In this document: positions 37,387 through 44,641 of the stretch, in pieces
Position numbering within the stretch: position 1 is the first letter of the stretch
How the letters are laid out: each line of letters starts with the position of its first letter
Virus record (IMG/VR): IMGVR_UViG_3300017755_000010
Location: 1-46,518 of that record
From: a virus
Direction: 5' to 3' (one strand)
Length of the DNA stretch: 46,518 bases
Translations under genes and position numbers: made by a program
Notes under the pieces: generated by a model
What the model was told of the DNA's origin: nothing
Seen by the model: the letters and a program-made list of their open reading frames with translations, nothing else
Databases searched by the model: none

Positions 37387-38265
37387 ATGGCTATTGTAAG
37401 AGTCTATTACGATAGAGAAGATGGAAATCAGTCTGAATATGACTTATGGCATTTTAAAGGATATTTTAATCCAGATGAATCTCATGACGATTTATCAATA
37501 CCCTTTTTTCCAAGAACTAAAGTATCTTTTGGAAGTAATGAATACGTAGACATAGATACAGGTTCAGATTATAAATTTTCATTTTTCATAAAAAGAAAAG
37601 ACGGAGATTTTGATTACAACCAAGAACACTGTGAATATGGAGAACTAACTTGTGGTTCAACATGTACCTTCTGTTATGAAATAGGATACCAGTGGAATAT
37701 TGATACCAACATAGCTCCTCATACTAACTTTTATATAAAAAATACTTCACCCTACATATATACCTCATCTGATTACACAGATATTTATGCAACAGGTACT
37801 GCATTCATAGGTGAAGAAGATGAAGGTGATGGAGAAGATGGTGTTGGAGTAGAAGACGATTATATAAGAATATTTTTCAGCTTATCGGAATATAAAGATG
37901 TTTATATACCAGAATCTGAAAGATGGGCTCAAAAGTATCTTCCATGGAGTGAGTTTTGGAAAAACGACATACCTAGAGTTCAAATGCTATACTTAATAAA
38001 TAAATCTTATACCGTAGGAGAAAATGATATGAACTTATCAATAGATGCTGATGCATTAGCTATTGAAAAAGCAGACGCAAAGCAAACATTAGAAAAAGCT
38101 ATTGCTAACTGCTTATTTAAATTAGGCGAAGATGTAGATGCTTTTGATGAAGACGCTTTTCTTGCTGATGTAGATGCTTACAAAGCTACTAAAAATGAAG
38201 TCCATGAAGTTGTCATAGACTATCTAAAAGAGTCGCTTGAAGCACATGCAGCAATTAGCAGTTAA
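37387..38265 (+). CDS. Unknown protein with Cys-rich centre and helical end
   Basis: I do not recognise this 292-aa protein. The N-terminal 150 residues are aromatic and beta-rich (KFSFFIKRKDGDFDY) with a Cys cluster (EHCEYGELTCGSTCTFCYE, residues about 81-99) that might bind a metal. An acidic loop (EEDEGDGEDGVGVEDD, about 139-155) follows. Residues 210-292 are helical (ALAIEKADAKQTLEKAIANC, EVHEVVIDYLKESLEAHAAI). It is the last gene before the accessory module, separated from it by 19 nt. Structural or assembly roles are both possible. Confidence 0.65.
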   Translation: MAIVRVYYDREDGNQSEYDLWHFKGYFNPDESHDDLSIPFFPRTKVSFGSNEYVDIDTGSDYKFSFFIKRKDGDFDYNQEHCEYGELTCGSTCTFCYEIGYQWNIDTNIAPHTNFYIKNTSPYIYTSSDYTDIYATGTAFIGEEDEGDGEDGVGVEDDYIRIFFSLSEYKDVYIPESERWAQKYLPWSEFWKNDIPRVQMLYLINKSYTVGENDMNLSIDADALAIEKADAKQTLEKAIANCLFKLGEDVDAFDEDAFLADVDAYKATKNEVHEVVIDYLKESLEAHAAISS

Positions 38266-38284
38266 TTTAATTTGGGAGGAATAG

Positions 38285-38758
38285 ATGAGGAGAGTATACT
38301 ACGTACCCGAAAGTCTTGATATTGAGGACTTTAAGTCAGAATGGGAACATAATACTAACGAAGTCCATCATGGGATATTTCCTAATATAGAACAATACGT
38401 AGAAAGTCCAGATGAAGCTGGTTGGTTATTTATACCTGAGTTTCAAGAAATGCATGCTCCCGCAAATGAAAGCGATGCTTCTTATTTTCAAATTGCTTAT
38501 GTAGATGACTTTGCTGATAGAAAAAACTTACCTCAATATGTACTAGAAGTGTGGACTAAGAACTTAGATAAGCCTTCCGAATCTCAGAATATACACGCAA
38601 CTCACATACTTCAATATGATGTAGGAGCAGGTTTCTTTCATACTGAGCATATAAGATTACCTATTGGTTGGTATGATTTAGTTTTGAAATTAGAAGATAC
38701 AGAAATACAAACAAAAGAAATATCTATATATGAGGCACCACCGAGTGAAGAAGAATAA
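38285..38758 (+). CDS. Unknown small protein, first gene of the modification module
   Basis: The 157-aa protein opens the module. Its GGGAGGA ribosome site (38274-38280) is stronger than most here, which may indicate re-initiation. It is acidic (EDFKSEWEHN, QEMHAPANESDASYF) with scattered aromatic residues and an HI(L)-Y-D beta section (ATHILQYDVGAGFFHTEHIR). No known motif is visible. Its end overlaps the start of the first oxygenase. Confidence 0.6.
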   Translation: MRRVYYVPESLDIEDFKSEWEHNTNEVHHGIFPNIEQYVESPDEAGWLFIPEFQEMHAPANESDASYFQIAYVDDFADRKNLPQYVLEVWTKNLDKPSESQNIHATHILQYDVGAGFFHTEHIRLPIGWYDLVLKLEDTEIQTKEISIYEAPPSEEE

Positions 38759-39461
38759 TCTTTGGCGTAGAGTAAAACCAATAGAGGTAGTTAAAGGCGT
38801 TTGGTCTTGGGAAAACTGCTTAGATGTACCAGAAGGTGTCATCGATACAATGAATAAAGAAGTTGACGCTTGGGTACCTACTGTTACTGAACAAGACATT
38901 AAACAAAAAAATGCAAAATCCTCTGTAGCTTTAGCAAATGGACCTATTAGATTTTCACCTGAAAACGATTTTAAACACGAAGATTCAAAAACCTTTTTAA
39001 AATATTGTCAAAAAAATGTTTTAGATAAAATTGCAGATTACTTTGATATGTTTGAAGAAGTCTCAAGAGAAGTGAATTGGATGGAAAATTGGCAGTATAT
39101 AACATACAGACCACCTAAACACATGACTTACCATAGTGACAATCACTCTGTAAGAAATCCTAATACAAATCAAAACTATCCTGCACCATACTTTAGAAGA
39201 ATAACTGCTCTAACTTACTTGAATGATGATTTTGATGGAGGAGCTTTAAGTTTTAGATATTTTCCTGAAGTAGACCCTTACAAACCACCAGCTGGTAGTG
39301 TAGTTATTATGCCAAGTTCATATATGTGGTCACATGCAACTACGCCTCTTTTAAATGGTAGGAAAGCAGCTTTTCTTGTGTCATGTGCTTCACATTACGA
39401 TATTGCAAGTTTAGAAGAAGGTGCAGATATAGAAGACATACAGAGAAGGGAAATACGATGA
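38730..39461 (+). CDS. 2-oxoglutarate-Fe(II) dioxygenase (prolyl 4-hydroxylase-like)
   Basis: The 243-aa protein has the double-stranded beta-helix signature of 2OG-Fe(II) oxygenases. The iron triad is H135-x-D137 (TYHSDNHS) with distal H202 (MWSHATTPLLNGRKAAF), and R211 is placed to bind 2-oxoglutarate. YFRRITALTYLNDDFDGGAL with PAGSVVIMPSSY is the P4H-like core. The substrate cannot be read from sequence. Peptidyl proline hydroxylation is one possibility. ATG 38730 gives the longest form. GTG 38745, with GAGG 9 nt upstream, is a possible true start. It overlaps the upstream gene, and its stop overlaps the next start (ATGA). Confidence 0.85.
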   Translation: MRHHRVKKNNLWRRVKPIEVVKGVWSWENCLDVPEGVIDTMNKEVDAWVPTVTEQDIKQKNAKSSVALANGPIRFSPENDFKHEDSKTFLKYCQKNVLDKIADYFDMFEEVSREVNWMENWQYITYRPPKHMTYHSDNHSVRNPNTNQNYPAPYFRRITALTYLNDDFDGGALSFRYFPEVDPYKPPAGSVVIMPSSYMWSHATTPLLNGRKAAFLVSCASHYDIASLEEGADIEDIQRREIR

Positions 39462-40141
39462 ATAATATGGGTGTAGTAGAAATTTATGAAGATTTCTTTT
39501 CAGGAACACAAGCAGAAGAAGTAATAAAAGCAGCAGAAGCTTTAGAGAACAGTCAAATACCTTTAGGTTATGAGAATGCATCTATTGGTAAAGGTCATAA
39601 AGGTGGAGATGTTAGAAGTAATCTATTAATGAATTTATCAGGCATAGCTTCCTTACCTGCTGAATCAAGAGAAGTAAGAGAGGCTGTAAAAGCTGGTAAT
39701 GATGTCTTAATACGAGATATACAACAGATATGCACAATGGTTCAATCTAAACTAGAAGCAGCTGTAAATGAATATACTAAAAAATATGAGTTTCCAATAT
39801 TGTTTGATGAAGGTTTCCAATTACTTAAATATGGTGGTGGACAAGAATATAAACCACACGCTGATTACGCACCACATATACCTAGATACTTATCAGCATT
39901 AATACTTTTAAACCCATCTGAATATGAAGGTGGAGGTACATACTTTGTACATTTTGATGAAATGATAAAACCAGATAAACCAGCTTTAGTATTGTTTCCT
40001 AGTAACTACGCATATGTACACCAAGCAATGCCCGTGGTTCAAGGAACTAAATATGCAATAGTAACATGGCTAGGTCATCCTATGGATTGGGAAGGCATGC
40101 CTCTGCAATACAGGGAAGGTGTTAATAATGAACGCAGTTAA
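39458..40141 (+). CDS. 2-oxoglutarate-Fe(II) dioxygenase (prolyl 4-hydroxylase-like)
   Basis: I start this 227-aa protein at ATG 39458, which overlaps the previous stop as ATGA. The frame is open back to 39383, but that part reads as Cys/Arg-rich shadow of the upstream gene. Motifs are H134-x-D136 (PHADYAP), ALILLNPSEYEGGGTYFVHF, distal H188 (YVHQAMPVVQGTKYAIVTW), and K198 where many P4Hs use Lys to hold 2-oxoglutarate. With the gene upstream it makes a tandem pair of related but clearly different oxygenases. Soluble, no signal peptide. The downstream start overlaps its end. Confidence 0.88.
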   Translation: MNNMGVVEIYEDFFSGTQAEEVIKAAEALENSQIPLGYENASIGKGHKGGDVRSNLLMNLSGIASLPAESREVREAVKAGNDVLIRDIQQICTMVQSKLEAAVNEYTKKYEFPILFDEGFQLLKYGGGQEYKPHADYAPHIPRYLSALILLNPSEYEGGGTYFVHFDEMIKPDKPALVLFPSNYAYVHQAMPVVQGTKYAIVTWLGHPMDWEGMPLQYREGVNNERS

Positions 40142-40682
40142 GTTAAATGAAATATTTAAAGGTAACAAATTAGAAGAAATGAAATATTGGTTGGACAATG
40201 AATCTCCATACTATGAAGACAGTAAATGGAAAGAAAGTCCAGATGGTTCACACATGGTTAAACAATGTAATGAATTAAACATGTATCACAATTCTCTTAT
40301 TGATGTAGCTAGAGAAACTTTTGCAATACATGACCTACTACCTACATTTGCAACTCTTAGCTGGTATGAAGATAGGAAAACAAGTAGTCATCATGACACT
40401 GGTCCTGTTGAACACACCATACTTTATAATTACTTCTCCGAAAATGAACTTGTGTTAGAATACCAAGGACAAGAAATTGTTGTCCAAAATGAAGAGGCAA
40501 TAGCTTACAACGGACAAGAATTTGAACATTATGTTAAAAATAACACTGGATTAAGTTTGTGTTTATATTTTAACTTTGCAAGACCTGATAATTATCACTT
40601 TGTTTTAGGACAACACACAAAACAAGGATATCAATTTCCATCAGGCAGAAGTGAATCAGAGGTGATTAAAGATTGGCTATAG
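40128..40682 (+). CDS. Small 2OG-Fe(II) oxygenase-like protein, family B copy 1
   Basis: I use ATG 40128 (ribosome site AGGGAAGG at 40112-40119), giving 184 aa. The iron-binding set is H88-H-D90 and H134 (FEHYVKNN), and the core has VEHTILYNYFSENELVLEYQ with EEAIAYNGQEFEHY. The protein at 43009 carries H88, D90 and H134 at identical positions, so the two are paralogues. The carboxylate-binding Arg may be in FARPDNY, but the partner has E there, so cosubstrate binding is uncertain. Its stop overlaps a TTG start of the next gene. Confidence 0.75.
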   Translation: MNAVKLNEIFKGNKLEEMKYWLDNESPYYEDSKWKESPDGSHMVKQCNELNMYHNSLIDVARETFAIHDLLPTFATLSWYEDRKTSSHHDTGPVEHTILYNYFSENELVLEYQGQEIVVQNEEAIAYNGQEFEHYVKNNTGLSLCLYFNFARPDNYHFVLGQHTKQGYQFPSGRSESEVIKDWL

Positions 40683-41368
40683 TAAAAAAAGGTTTTAGAT
40701 GCGGTATTACTGCTGATTATGACAACTCAGACAAATTTGAATCAAGAGTAGAAGAACTAGGACATATTAACTCTTCTTTAGAGTTCTGGATATTTAACAA
40801 TGCAGAGACAATAGACGAAGCATTAGTAATAGGTGCAGGATTTGGATTAAACAGTAAACAATTAATTGAGAATGAGGTAACAGTAACTTCATTAGAACCT
40901 AATGATTCTAGGTTTAGTTTACTTGAAGCAAATGCACCAACTGGTACAAATATTAATAAAGCTGCTGGTAGCAGTTCTGGTAATAGTGATTTAGTTTATT
41001 TTGAAGATAATCAATCAAAAGGTTCTATAGATAAAACTATGGGTAATGCAAGCGAATCAGTAGAAGTAGTAACAGTTGATAGCTTAGACTTATCACCAGA
41101 TGTTTTATTTATAAATACAAATGGAACTGAAATAGATGTTTTAAAAGGTGCTACTGATACTATCGCTAATAATTCCGATATGAAAATATGGATTAGATGG
41201 GACACAGATTTACTTGAAGACGTATCTTCCGATATAGAATATTTAAATTCATTAGGAAAAACAATCAAATTAGTACACTGGGAAAAAGTAGGAGATGCTA
41301 TTTCTTACAAGGAAACAAGTGATACAATATTAGAAGCAGTAATTACTGCAGATTTACTACTGGAGTAA
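40673..41368 (+). CDS. FkbM-type SAM methyltransferase
   Basis: The 231-aa protein matches FkbM-family methyltransferases (Methyltransf_21), which often O-methylate sugars. The SAM loop is ALVIGAGFGLN (G54, G56, G58), and acidic E75 in SLEPND follows strand 2. VEVVTVDSLDL and VLFINTNGTEIDVLKGATDT are the family end motifs, in which the usual I-D-[VT]-[ED]-G reads I-N-T-N-G here. The start is TTG 40673 with AGAGGTG 8 nt upstream, overlapping the oxygenase gene. In context, methylation of a decorating sugar or of a hydroxyl made by the oxygenases is plausible (inference). Confidence 0.8.
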   Translation: MAIVKKGFRCGITADYDNSDKFESRVEELGHINSSLEFWIFNNAETIDEALVIGAGFGLNSKQLIENEVTVTSLEPNDSRFSLLEANAPTGTNINKAAGSSSGNSDLVYFEDNQSKGSIDKTMGNASESVEVVTVDSLDLSPDVLFINTNGTEIDVLKGATDTIANNSDMKIWIRWDTDLLEDVSSDIEYLNSLGKTIKLVHWEKVGDAISYKETSDTILEAVITADLLLE

Positions 41369-41369
41369 C

Positions 41370-42182
41370 ATGAAAAAATGGTGGGAGAAAAAAGAATATA
41401 GTAGACTTCTCGAAGTAAAGAAACATAAAGTAGGCGACGAAAAAATACTTTTCTTAACTTCAAGCCCTGAATATGTAGACTTAGCACCCCCTCAAAGAGC
41501 TACTGAGTTCATGCCAGCTTATTATAAGCATTTACAAAGAGAATGGTCAGAAATGAGAGAGCATGATGATAGCTGGAATACTGTCCCATATAAAGACCAC
41601 TCTATGAAAAAATGTCCTACTGTAAAAGACATAATGTTTAGTGGTTACATTATACCTTTGTGGTTAGACTTGAAAATCAATCATGATGACAAAACAGGTT
41701 TCAATTGGTATAACAAACATGCTAATGAAGAAACTATTACTTATCATAAGCCACAATCTATTGGTAACTTACCTATACAAGACGGTTCTTTTAATACAGC
41801 TTTAAAGTTTGCTAATCCTTGGGATATAGTAACACCACCAGGTTGGTCTGTTCTAATTACGCAACCTTGGTATCACAGACATTGGGAAATAGAGATATTC
41901 CCTAGTGTTGTTGAAACTGATAGTTATCATCAAATGAACATACCTTTTCTTTATCATGGAAGAGACGAAAGAATCTTTAGACAAGGAATGCCTTTAATAC
42001 AAGTCATACCTTTTAAGAGAGACGGGTGGGATTTAGGTCAATTTGAATCTCGTAAAATGGATGAAGAAGAAAGAGAGTATTACGCAAAAAGTAGAGCTGG
42101 TGAGAGAACAAGACAAAATGGTTGGTATCGTTGGTTAACTCAGCAAAACAAAAGAAGATGGAAGAAGGATGGAATATTATGA
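41370..42182 (+). CDS. ETDSxH family protein, copy 2 (DUF6065-like)
   Basis: The 270-aa protein shares its blocks with those at 25467 and 43496: MKKCPTVKDIMFSGYIIPLW, LKFANPWDIVTPPGWSVLI, SVVETDSYHQMNIPFLYHG, and RQGMPLIQVIPFKRDGWD. The C-terminus adds a basic helical tail (GERTRQNGWYRWLTQQNKRR). It begins 1 nt after the methyltransferase stop and overlaps the next start as ATGA. The invariant E-T-D-S-[YF]-H block suggests a catalytic or metal site. Function unknown. Confidence 0.75.
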   Translation: MKKWWEKKEYSRLLEVKKHKVGDEKILFLTSSPEYVDLAPPQRATEFMPAYYKHLQREWSEMREHDDSWNTVPYKDHSMKKCPTVKDIMFSGYIIPLWLDLKINHDDKTGFNWYNKHANEETITYHKPQSIGNLPIQDGSFNTALKFANPWDIVTPPGWSVLITQPWYHRHWEIEIFPSVVETDSYHQMNIPFLYHGRDERIFRQGMPLIQVIPFKRDGWDLGQFESRKMDEEEREYYAKSRAGERTRQNGWYRWLTQQNKRRWKKDGIL

Positions 42183-43021
42183 GTAAATGCCCTGTACCAC
42201 ATGGTAAACAGAAAATACCTAGACTAACTGATATATGGTCTAAGAAGTTAAGCACTATTCATAAAGGAATGCCTGAAGTAGCATGGACTTTACCTAGACC
42301 TAATATGGTTTGGGGTGGTTTAGAGAACCAAGAAACAACTACTTATGAAACACCACCAATAAACTTTGAAACACCAAACAAGTTTATAAAAGCTCCTAAT
42401 GGATGTGTATCTACACAGTTTATGCGAAACAGAATGTACGAAGTAAAGTTTCCATGGTCTTATGTAAAGATTAAGTTAGAAGATAATCAGTTTAGTGATG
42501 AAATAGATAGATTTGGTGGATACAAGCATAGTGCTAGTTTTTATGGTGCTGTTAAACATCATGGACCTTTTAATGATGTAATTATGGAAGAAAAAGAAGC
42601 TTGGGGTCACCCTGATAAACCAGTAATGCAAATATCCTTACCAATTATGTTGTTTACTGATGATGAAGAAGTTTGGATGGATGTAATACCTAGTGATAGG
42701 AATACAGGACAAAACTTACCTGTATCTACTATCCCAGGGTTTATGCCTATATACGCATGGTCAAGAGGACTTTCATGGGCTTTTGAATGGACTGACCTAG
42801 AAAACAGAGAACTAAACTTAAACCACGATACTGTAATGTTCAACCTGTTATTTAGCAAGCCTGTAAAAATTAAGTATGTTGAATGGAATGAAACATTCAG
42901 TAAGACTTGGAATCAGATTACACAATCTAGTAAGAACAGACGTGAAACAAATATGCTCTATCCTTTAGCTAAAGAAAGAAGAGCTAAGAAAGTTATGCCA
43001 AAGAAAAAATGGATATTCTAA
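42179..43021 (+). CDS. Unknown protein, possibly distant to the ETDSxH family
   Basis: I start this 280-aa protein at ATG 42179 (ATGA overlap with the previous stop). The open frame extends further upstream but only as shadow of the neighbour. Visible segments are TLPRPNMVWGGLENQ, VKFPWSYVKIKLEDNQFSDE, VMQISLPIMLFTDDEEVWMD, and VMFNLLFSKPVKIKYVEWNE. Layout and aromatic content resemble the ETDSxH proteins on both sides, but that motif is missing, so common ancestry is uncertain. The end is very basic (KERRAKKVMPKKKW). Function unknown. Confidence 0.65.
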   Translation: MSKCPVPHGKQKIPRLTDIWSKKLSTIHKGMPEVAWTLPRPNMVWGGLENQETTTYETPPINFETPNKFIKAPNGCVSTQFMRNRMYEVKFPWSYVKIKLEDNQFSDEIDRFGGYKHSASFYGAVKHHGPFNDVIMEEKEAWGHPDKPVMQISLPIMLFTDDEEVWMDVIPSDRNTGQNLPVSTIPGFMPIYAWSRGLSWAFEWTDLENRELNLNHDTVMFNLLFSKPVKIKYVEWNETFSKTWNQITQSSKNRRETNMLYPLAKERRAKKVMPKKKWIF

Positions 43022-43503
43022 AGTTATCTCCCTTATTTCCAGAGTCTGTCTTTAATAAGTTGAAAGATACTTGTTACAGACAAAAGTATAAATTTCCTTT
43101 TAGTGAAGAGTTTGGTAGATATGGTGCTATTAATCATGATTGGAAAACTTTAAATGTTTACAATGAGATGCTTGTTCCAATGGCTAGAGAAGTATTTAAA
43201 TCAGATACACTTCTACCAAGTTATTCTATGTTTGTTCACTATGAAGGTGAGCATGCTAAGTTACAATCTCATAAAGATAACAATGCCTGCACATACACTA
43301 TTGACCTATGCTTATATCAAAAAGATAATTGGTCTTTATTTGTAGAAGGTAATAAGTATGACTTAGAACCTAATGAAGCACTTTGTTTCTACGGAGAAGA
43401 CCAAGAGCATTGGCGTGAAGATTTTCCTAATCCAGAAACAAATGAAGTAGGTCAAATGTTTTTTCATTTCGTAGAACCTGACCATTGGTTTTTCAATGAA
43501 TAG
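43009..43503 (+). CDS. Small 2OG-Fe(II) oxygenase-like protein, family B copy 2
   Basis: The 164-aa protein is the paralogue of 40128: the iron triad H88-K-D90 and H134 falls at exactly the same residue numbers. Core phrases are FVHYEGEHAKLQSHKDNNAC, LCLYQKDNWSLFVEG, and YDLEPNEALCFYGEDQEHW. The usual 2OG-binding basic residue is not obvious near the end (FHFVEPDHWFF), so the cosubstrate may differ. It overlaps its neighbours by 13 nt upstream and 8 nt downstream. Confidence 0.75.
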   Translation: MDILKLSPLFPESVFNKLKDTCYRQKYKFPFSEEFGRYGAINHDWKTLNVYNEMLVPMAREVFKSDTLLPSYSMFVHYEGEHAKLQSHKDNNACTYTIDLCLYQKDNWSLFVEGNKYDLEPNEALCFYGEDQEHWREDFPNPETNEVGQMFFHFVEPDHWFFNE

Positions 43504-44236
43504 TTTCAAAGGCAACAATATAACTTTTAAAACGCAGATACCTGCTTTAGTAGAATTAGAACCACCAGTACCTGCAAGTCAAATGATACCTGAATGGTTT
43601 CGCAAACTACCAATGGACTTACCTAGACCAGACCATAAGCCGTTTCCTGTGCTTGGTCAAATACTTAAAAAATGGTCTTCGCATACTCTTAAAAAATGTC
43701 CTGCTGTTGTTGATTACTTTGCAGAAGGATACATAATACCACTATGGTCTGACATCTTTATACAAAGACAAGGTGATGAGTTTCATTTTGATACTAATCA
43801 TGGAGACAATGGTATAGGTAGTACTATAGAGTTTCACAATGAAGCACAATTTGCTACTTACCCATTTAAGAGAGGTGATTTAAGAAGAGCTGTTAAATTT
43901 ACAAGTCCTTGGTTTTTCTATACACCACCAGGTTGGTCAATGTTATTCATACCTCCCCTATTAGAAAGAAATGATGACTTCACATTACTACCAGGAATTG
44001 TTGAAACAGATAGTTTTCATCAAGTAAACTTTCCAAGCATATGGCATAGTGAGGGAGATAGAGTTTTACAAAGAGGTACACCTTTCTTACATGTAATACC
44101 ATTTAAAAGAAGTAAACATAAAATAAAAGTTGAAGAGTTTTCAAAACAAGATTACGAATCTAATAGCAAAGAATCTTGGAACTTACGTAGTAAGATGACT
44201 AATGGGTATAGAGAAATTACAAGGAAGAACAGATGA
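43496..44236 (+). CDS. ETDSxH family protein, copy 3 (DUF6065-like)
   Basis: The 246-aa protein is the third clear member of the family: LELEPPVPASQ-type opening (VELEPPVPASQMIPEWFRKL), LKKCPAVVDYFAEGYIIPLW, VKFTSPWFFYTPPGWSMLF, GIVETDSFHQVNFPSIWH, and RGTPFLHVIPFKRS. It starts inside the oxygenase gene and overlaps the ferredoxin gene by 4 nt (ATGA), so oxygenase, ETDSxH protein and ferredoxin are translationally coupled here. Function unknown. The coupling suggests a shared reaction or substrate (inference). Confidence 0.78.
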   Translation: MNSFKGNNITFKTQIPALVELEPPVPASQMIPEWFRKLPMDLPRPDHKPFPVLGQILKKWSSHTLKKCPAVVDYFAEGYIIPLWSDIFIQRQGDEFHFDTNHGDNGIGSTIEFHNEAQFATYPFKRGDLRRAVKFTSPWFFYTPPGWSMLFIPPLLERNDDFTLLPGIVETDSFHQVNFPSIWHSEGDRVLQRGTPFLHVIPFKRSKHKIKVEEFSKQDYESNSKESWNLRSKMTNGYREITRKNR

Positions 44237-44496
44237 AAGTTTGGATAGACCAAGACTTATGTACAGGTGACGGACTATGTGCAGAAATAGCACCAGACAT
44301 CTTTACTATGAAAAATGATGGTCTAGCCTATGTTCAGGAAACTGTTGGAAACTTTGGTGACCTTAAAATATTTAGTTCTATTGATGGCAACGACCAAGGT
44401 GCAGAAGGTTTAGCAAGAGTTCCAGAGGGTGACGAAGATATAGTTACAGAAGCAGCTGAAGAATGCCCAGGAGAATGTATTTTTATAGTACCCTAA
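44233..44496 (+). CDS. Ferredoxin (3Fe-4S or 4Fe-4S, P450-associated type)
   Basis: The 87-aa protein has a single-cluster ferredoxin pattern: DQDLCTGDGLCAEIAPDIF (C10, C16), then NDGLAYV and the end AAEECPGECIFIVP (C78, with an extra C82). C-x5-C plus C-P is the ligand set of the small actinobacterial ferredoxins that feed electrons to cytochrome P450s. There is no P450 in the window. It may therefore serve a host enzyme or one of the unknown ETDSxH proteins coupled to it (inference). The wording MKVWIDQDLCTGDGLC is very close to actinobacterial ferredoxins as I recall them. Confidence 0.85.
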   Translation: MKVWIDQDLCTGDGLCAEIAPDIFTMKNDGLAYVQETVGNFGDLKIFSSIDGNDQGAEGLARVPEGDEDIVTEAAEECPGECIFIVP

Positions 44497-44500
44497 GTGT

Positions 44501-44641
44501 ATGGTTAATAGATACAACTTAGAATGGGAATTAATTAAAAAAAGTCAAGTTACAGACAGAGCACCTCAATCATCAGAAGTTAAAGGTCATATTTATGACT
44601 ATAGTGATTGTGAATGTGGTTGTAAAAAATTCGACAAATAA
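44501..44641 (+). CDS. Mini protein with CxCxC end
   Basis: The 46-aa frame begins ATG 44501, 4 nt after the ferredoxin stop, and ends with YDYSDCECGCKKFDK. The three closely spaced Cys could bind metal. No strong ribosome site is present, but coupling to the ferredoxin gene is possible. It overlaps the end of the convergent minus-strand glycosyltransferase by 43 nt, so one of the two ends may be less constrained. It was found by reading the gap directly. Confidence 0.5.
   Translation: MVNRYNLEWELIKKSQVTDRAPQSSEVKGHIYDYSDCECGCKKFDK

Noticed and set aside
39383-39457. N-terminal extension of the second oxygenase (Cys/Arg-rich)
   Set aside because: It lies wholly within the upstream oxygenase gene. 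ATG 39458 gives the usual ATGA overlap.
42122-42178. N-terminal extension of the 280-aa unknown protein
   Set aside because: Begins with TTG inside the previous gene without a ribosome site. ATG 42179 gives an ATGA overlap.
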